Assembly: GCA_910578185.1 (NCBI GenBank)
Contig: CAJTPN010000001.1
Location: 1-64,000 of the forward strand
Reading direction: 5' to 3'
Source: an uncultured Acetatifactor sp.
GTDB lineage: Bacteria; Bacillota; Clostridia; Lachnospirales; Lachnospiraceae
DNA: 64,000 nucleotides
Below, piece after piece: positions 60,578-64,000 of this stretch. Position 1 is the first letter of the stretch; every line of letters starts with the position of its first letter. The notes beneath the pieces are model-generated. The model did no database searches. It was not told where the DNA came from and worked only from the letters and a program-made list of their open reading frames with translations. The position numbers were made by a program, and so were the translations under genes.

Positions 60578-60697
60578 TGTCTGAAAACGCATTTCCCCAA
60601 GCTGCAGGCCTCTCTTTGCGGTTTGCTGCGCCGCCTAATTGGAGCTTGCATCCTGCAAGGTGTGACGTACATCTTGGGGAAAAGCAGTTTTCAGACA
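60578..60697. repeat. 120-bp palindromic element (MITE-like)
   Basis: Left arm 60578-60601 (TGTCTGAAAACGC, then TTTCCCCAAG) and right arm 60673-60697 (CTTGGGGAAAA, then GTTTTCAGACA) are near-complementary over 24 bases. The inside has a further TGCAGG/CCTGCA pair (about 60603 and 60651). It lies four bases after the response regulator stop and before the kinase ribosome site. No target duplication is seen. Confidence 0.65.
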
Positions 60698-60742
60698 CAC
60701 CCTGGGGAAGCGAAGAAGTCATGAAATCCGGAGGAGAATACG

Positions 60743-63577
60743 GTGGGATTTTTGAATCAGAGTCAACAGGAGCAAAGGAAAACAGAGCGTTTCGTACTGT
60801 TTTTTTATACTTTTATTACCGTCGATCTGTGTATCGGCAATGCCAGGAGCGGAGTGGGGATATGGATTCCCATTTTGATGATTTTGGCATTGTCGGCGGC
60901 ATGGATGGTATATTTCAGTAAGTTTCAGACATATCGAAAAAGGGCAGTGTTTACCACGTTCATGATGCAGACGACCCTTGTGCTGCGGGCGGTAAGCAGT
61001 GATGATAAGCCGGCGCTGATAATGGGTTTTATGGTGATGACGATCCTGGTGGCATTTTTCGGTCTCCAGGATATTTTGTGGCTTACGCTGCTGTCGGCCT
61101 TTTTTATTATCTTATACCACGGAATTATCACAGCAACATTTGAACTGGCAAGTGCGGACGCCCTTGCGCGCATTCTGCCCCAGGTGGGATATATGATATG
61201 TCTGGAATGGATACTGCATACCTGGCTGAAATACAGAAACGAAAATAATGTACAGGCCTATAAAATGATTGACGCTCTGATGGAAGCGGAGCGGAGCAAG
61301 GATGATTTCCTGGCCAATATCAGTCATGAAATCCGCACACCCGTGAACACGATCTGTGGTATGAGTGAAATGGCGCTGCGGGAACAGGACGGGGAGAGAG
61401 TGCGGGAGGAGGTCTTTGGCATTCGGAATGCGGGGCATAATCTCATGTCCTTAGTCAACGACATTCTGGATTTCTCTCAACTGCAGCAGGGTAAGATGAA
61501 TCTGGAGGAAGAGGCATATCAGATTACTTCCACAATTAACGATATTATAAATACTGCCATGGCCAGAAAGGGAGATAAGCCAATTGAACTGATTGTGAAT
61601 TGTGCCGCCGATATACCCAGTGAGCTTTTTGGGGATGAAAAGAAAATTCGCAGGGTTATTATGAATCTGGTGGACAATGCCATAAAGTTTACCAATGAGG
61701 GGGGCGTTGTCATTGACATAAGCGCAAGAAGGGAAAATTACGGGGTCAACCTCTGTGTCACGGTGAAGGATACGGGACGCGGTATCAGCGAGGAGAGTTT
61801 GGAAAAGCTTTTTGAAAGCTTCAGTCAGGTGGATACAAGGAGAAACCGTCAGGAAGGAGGTGTGGGATTGGGGCTTGCCATATCCAGGGCGCTGATTGCG
61901 AAGATGGGCGGGACGATCACTGTCCGCAGTCAGCTTGGAAAGGGAAGTATCTTTCGATTTGTAGTGCCTCAGAAGGTTCTGGATGAAACGCCAATCGGAC
62001 GGCTTGTACATGGAGAAGAGCTGAATATAGCGGCATATTTTGACATGGAGCAATTTGACATGATAACCATCAGGGATGAGTATACCGGACTGATCGAGCG
62101 TATGATACGGCAGCTGCAGGTGCGCTGTCATGTATGCAGGAATCTTGCGGAACTGAAACGACGGGAGAGCATTCAACCCTTTACCCATGTCTTTATCAGT
62201 ATGGAGGAATATCAGGAGGACGGGAAATATTTTGACGATCTGGCAAAAAGGACAAAGGTGATACTGGTGGTGGACAGGGAAAACGGCAAATGTGTAACAA
62301 ATCCTGATATTATAAGGCTTTATGAACCATTGTATATTCTGCCGGTAGTGACGATATTAAACGACGGCGAAGATGTGGAAGGCGGTCTGCGGGAGGTGCG
62401 GCAGGGAAAATTTACGGCACCGGAGGTTCATGTTCTGGTTGTGGATGATAACAGGATGAATATTCGTGTCATAGAGGGTCTGTTGAAGGAGTATCAAATT
62501 AAAGTGACGCATGCGGCCAGCGGGCAGGAGGCGCTGAAGGCCATTGAGCGTATGTGTTACGACTTTGTCTTTATGGATCACATGATGCCGGAGATGGATG
62601 GGGTGGAGACATTGCATCGCATTCGGGATAAAGCGGGAAATTATTATAAGAGAGTACCGGTCATTGCATTGACGGCAAACGCGGCCCCGGGGAATCGGGA
62701 GATGTTTCTGGAGGAGGGGTTCAGCGATTTTGTGGCAAAACCCATAGAATTATCCGTGCTTGAGAGGGTACTCAGGCGCAATCTGCCGGAAGAGAAGCTG
62801 ATCTATGCGGAAGAGAGAGGCTTTGCCGGTTTGGTGGAACAAAGGGGATCAAAGCATAAAATTTGCCTGGAAACAGGAGAACAGGATGATGTGGAGCAGA
62901 AGCTGTCGGCAGCAGGTCTTGATGTGGAGAAGGGATTTTTGTACTGTGGCGGCAGAGAGAAATATTTGAGTGTGCTCAGGGCGTATCGGGAGGAAGGGGA
63001 GGAAAACTGCCGGTTATTGGCTAAATATTATGAGCAGCAGGATTGGGCAAACTATACCATAAAGGTACATGCGCTGAAGAGTACCATGCGCAGTATAGGC
63101 GCCCTGAGGCTGTCCGAGATGGCAAAGGCACTTGAGGAAGCAGGGAAAAGCGGCCGCATTGACTATATTATGGCGCATCATCAGGAACTGGCATGGGAGC
63201 ATGTGAATATGATGGGGGAGTTGGCGGTGTTGGAAATGAGTTTCGGGCAGCTTGATATAACTGATCCAAAAGAGGAGCAAAACAGCGGGGGGGAAGGGCC
63301 GGGACAGGACATATCTGAACTGGACCAGGAAGGTTTTGACAGGATGATGGCACAGCTGGAGGAGGCAATGTATGGGCTGGACGGGGAGGAAATGCTTTCG
63401 GTGGTGACGCAGATGCAGGCTTATACTTATTGCGGCAGCAGGCTGAAAGGTTTGCTGGAACCGGTGAGGAAAAAGATTGAGAAGGCGGATTATATGTCGG
63501 CGGTGGAGATGGTGCAGCGACTTTACAGCCGTCTGAAGGCCGGGATTGATGGGGAAGAGGGGGCGGCGGAAAGATGA
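60743..63577 (+). CDS. Hybrid sensor histidine kinase with receiver and HPt domains (BarA-like)
   Basis: 944 residues. Five membrane segments in the first 165 residues, then HisKA with His195 in ISHEIRTP, HATPase_c (NLVDNAIKFTN, DTGRGIS, GVGLGLAIS), a receiver-like insert without clear Asp (about 415-560), a true receiver (VVDDN; Asp near 611 in FMDHMMPEMDG; Lys in FVAKPIE) and an HPt domain with His near 774 in KVHALKST. The start is GTG 60743, with CCGGAGGAG six bases before. The stop overlaps the next start (ATGA). The likely partner is the HD-GYP-type regulator just upstream. Confidence 0.92.
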   Translation: MGFLNQSQQEQRKTERFVLFFYTFITVDLCIGNARSGVGIWIPILMILALSAAWMVYFSKFQTYRKRAVFTTFMMQTTLVLRAVSSDDKPALIMGFMVMTILVAFFGLQDILWLTLLSAFFIILYHGIITATFELASADALARILPQVGYMICLEWILHTWLKYRNENNVQAYKMIDALMEAERSKDDFLANISHEIRTPVNTICGMSEMALREQDGERVREEVFGIRNAGHNLMSLVNDILDFSQLQQGKMNLEEEAYQITSTINDIINTAMARKGDKPIELIVNCAADIPSELFGDEKKIRRVIMNLVDNAIKFTNEGGVVIDISARRENYGVNLCVTVKDTGRGISEESLEKLFESFSQVDTRRNRQEGGVGLGLAISRALIAKMGGTITVRSQLGKGSIFRFVVPQKVLDETPIGRLVHGEELNIAAYFDMEQFDMITIRDEYTGLIERMIRQLQVRCHVCRNLAELKRRESIQPFTHVFISMEEYQEDGKYFDDLAKRTKVILVVDRENGKCVTNPDIIRLYEPLYILPVVTILNDGEDVEGGLREVRQGKFTAPEVHVLVVDDNRMNIRVIEGLLKEYQIKVTHAASGQEALKAIERMCYDFVFMDHMMPEMDGVETLHRIRDKAGNYYKRVPVIALTANAAPGNREMFLEEGFSDFVAKPIELSVLERVLRRNLPEEKLIYAEERGFAGLVEQRGSKHKICLETGEQDDVEQKLSAAGLDVEKGFLYCGGREKYLSVLRAYREEGEENCRLLAKYYEQQDWANYTIKVHALKSTMRSIGALRLSEMAKALEEAGKSGRIDYIMAHHQELAWEHVNMMGELAVLEMSFGQLDITDPKEEQNSGGEGPGQDISELDQEGFDRMMAQLEEAMYGLDGEEMLSVVTQMQAYTYCGSRLKGLLEPVRKKIEKADYMSAVEMVQRLYSRLKAGIDGEEGAAER

Positions 63578-64000
63578 GGAAGCTGTACGAGTTGTTTCGT
63601 CAGATGATCTATGGAGGGGAAATTGAACTGCGGGAACGGATTTTCAGGATGATCATACTGGTGGGCGGGGGGCTGGCCATGGCCGGAATCCTGGAATCGT
63701 TAATCCTGATGGATATCAACGTGATTCTTTTTCCTTTGCTGGTGCTTCTGGTAGTACTGGGAGCGGAGCTGCTGATCACTTTTAAATACCGCAGGATTGA
63801 CCTGGCCGCAATGATTGTGGGATTTTTTATCATCCTGGTGGTATTTCCGGGAATGTTTTATTTAAGCGGCGGATTGAAAGGGGGAGCGCCCCTGTGGTTT
63901 GCGCTGGGGCTGTTCTATGTGTTTTTGATGTTTTCCGGGAAGAAGCTGATTTTTTTCCTGATACTGTCCCTGGTGGTGGATGCGTTCACCTATGTTTTTT
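63574..64000 (+). CDS. N-terminal membrane part of a further sensor-like protein (partial)
   Basis: 142 residues to the right edge, no stop seen. ATG 63574 overlaps the hybrid-kinase stop. At least four membrane segments follow a short basic N-terminus (MRKLYELFRQMIYGGE). The YLSGGLKGGAPLWFALGLFYVFLMFSGKK stretch, given its position, resembles the membrane part I remember from many Lachnospiraceae hybrid kinases or GGDEF proteins. The output domain lies beyond the window. The class is therefore inferred only. Confidence 0.7.
   Translation, partial: MRKLYELFRQMIYGGEIELRERIFRMIILVGGGLAMAGILESLILMDINVILFPLLVLLVVLGAELLITFKYRRIDLAAMIVGFFIILVVFPGMFYLSGGLKGGAPLWFALGLFYVFLMFSGKKLIFFLILSLVVDAFTYVF

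Overview
The window looks like chromosomal DNA of an anaerobic, gut-type Firmicute, most probably a Lachnospiraceae (Clostridia) species. Supporting signs are strong GGAGG ribosome sites, typical TTGACA/TATAAT promoters, a tig-clpP-clpX-engB operon, a TM1266-type hydrogenase regulator, DUF6142 and 'endosialidase'-type small proteins, AI-2E family permeases, GH2 and GH105 glycosidases, and a tRNA-Pro with an AGG anticodon. Most of the window is ordinary core and accessory chromosome. I saw no phage module, no complete insertion sequence and no CRISPR array.

Layout. 1-5.1 kb: end of an unknown gene, MTA/SAH nucleosidase, an ECF-transporter S component behind a structured attenuator-like leader, a PepD-type dipeptidase and an AI-2E family permease. 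5.1-7.7 kb: an inverted repeat, a lone tRNA-Pro, a gene-poor stretch, an RlmD-like rRNA methyltransferase and a decayed DUF4253 gene. 7.7-13.1 kb: the MoxR / DUF58 / transglutaminase trio, translationally coupled, then an AT-rich GNAT_C-type gene. 13.2-22.3 kb: MATE exporter (minus strand), then a probable operon of GH2 glycosidase, DUF4261 protein, GNAT acetyltransferase, asparaginase and an AgrA/AgrC-like two-component pair. A 21-bp-period direct repeat that could be the LytTR regulator's site lies in front of the next gene (FlxA-like). 23.8-26.7 kb: a lipoprotein / permease-ATPase fusion importer coupled to a TM1266-family regulator, with a 103-bp duplication at the gene junction. 26.8-32.1 kb: tig, clpP, clpX, engB, AI-2E permease.

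32.2-38.1 kb: possible small peptide gene, ECF-type sigma factor with probable anti-sigma factor, an orphan OmpR-type regulator with a degraded receiver, TraX-like membrane protein, and an ABC exporter pair. 38.2-43.7 kb: GH105 hydrolase, two paralogous XRE regulators bracketing pyrF and an LCM-type methyltransferase, a palindrome-rich spacer and pyrE. 43.7-46.5 kb: two small membrane proteins and an M29-like aminopeptidase with a long extra N-terminus. 46.7-50.3 kb: purE-purM-purN-purD. 50.4-57.8 kb: zinc-ribbon/HTH protein, an SH3-TM-repeat protein with fourteen 9-residue repeats, GntR regulator, clpC, 'endosialidase'-type protein, radA. 57.8-64 kb: serine hydrolase, a response regulator with a degenerate HD-GYP domain, a 120-bp palindromic element, a hybrid histidine kinase with HPt, and the start of another membrane protein.

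The points most worth following are the fused ABC importer coupled to a hydrogenase-type regulator and its junction duplication, the attenuator leader before the ECF gene, the candidate LytTR site, the sigma/anti-sigma/degenerate-receiver group, the paired XRE regulators, and the HD-GYP/hybrid-kinase group. All functional statements rest on reading motifs by eye; no database search was possible.
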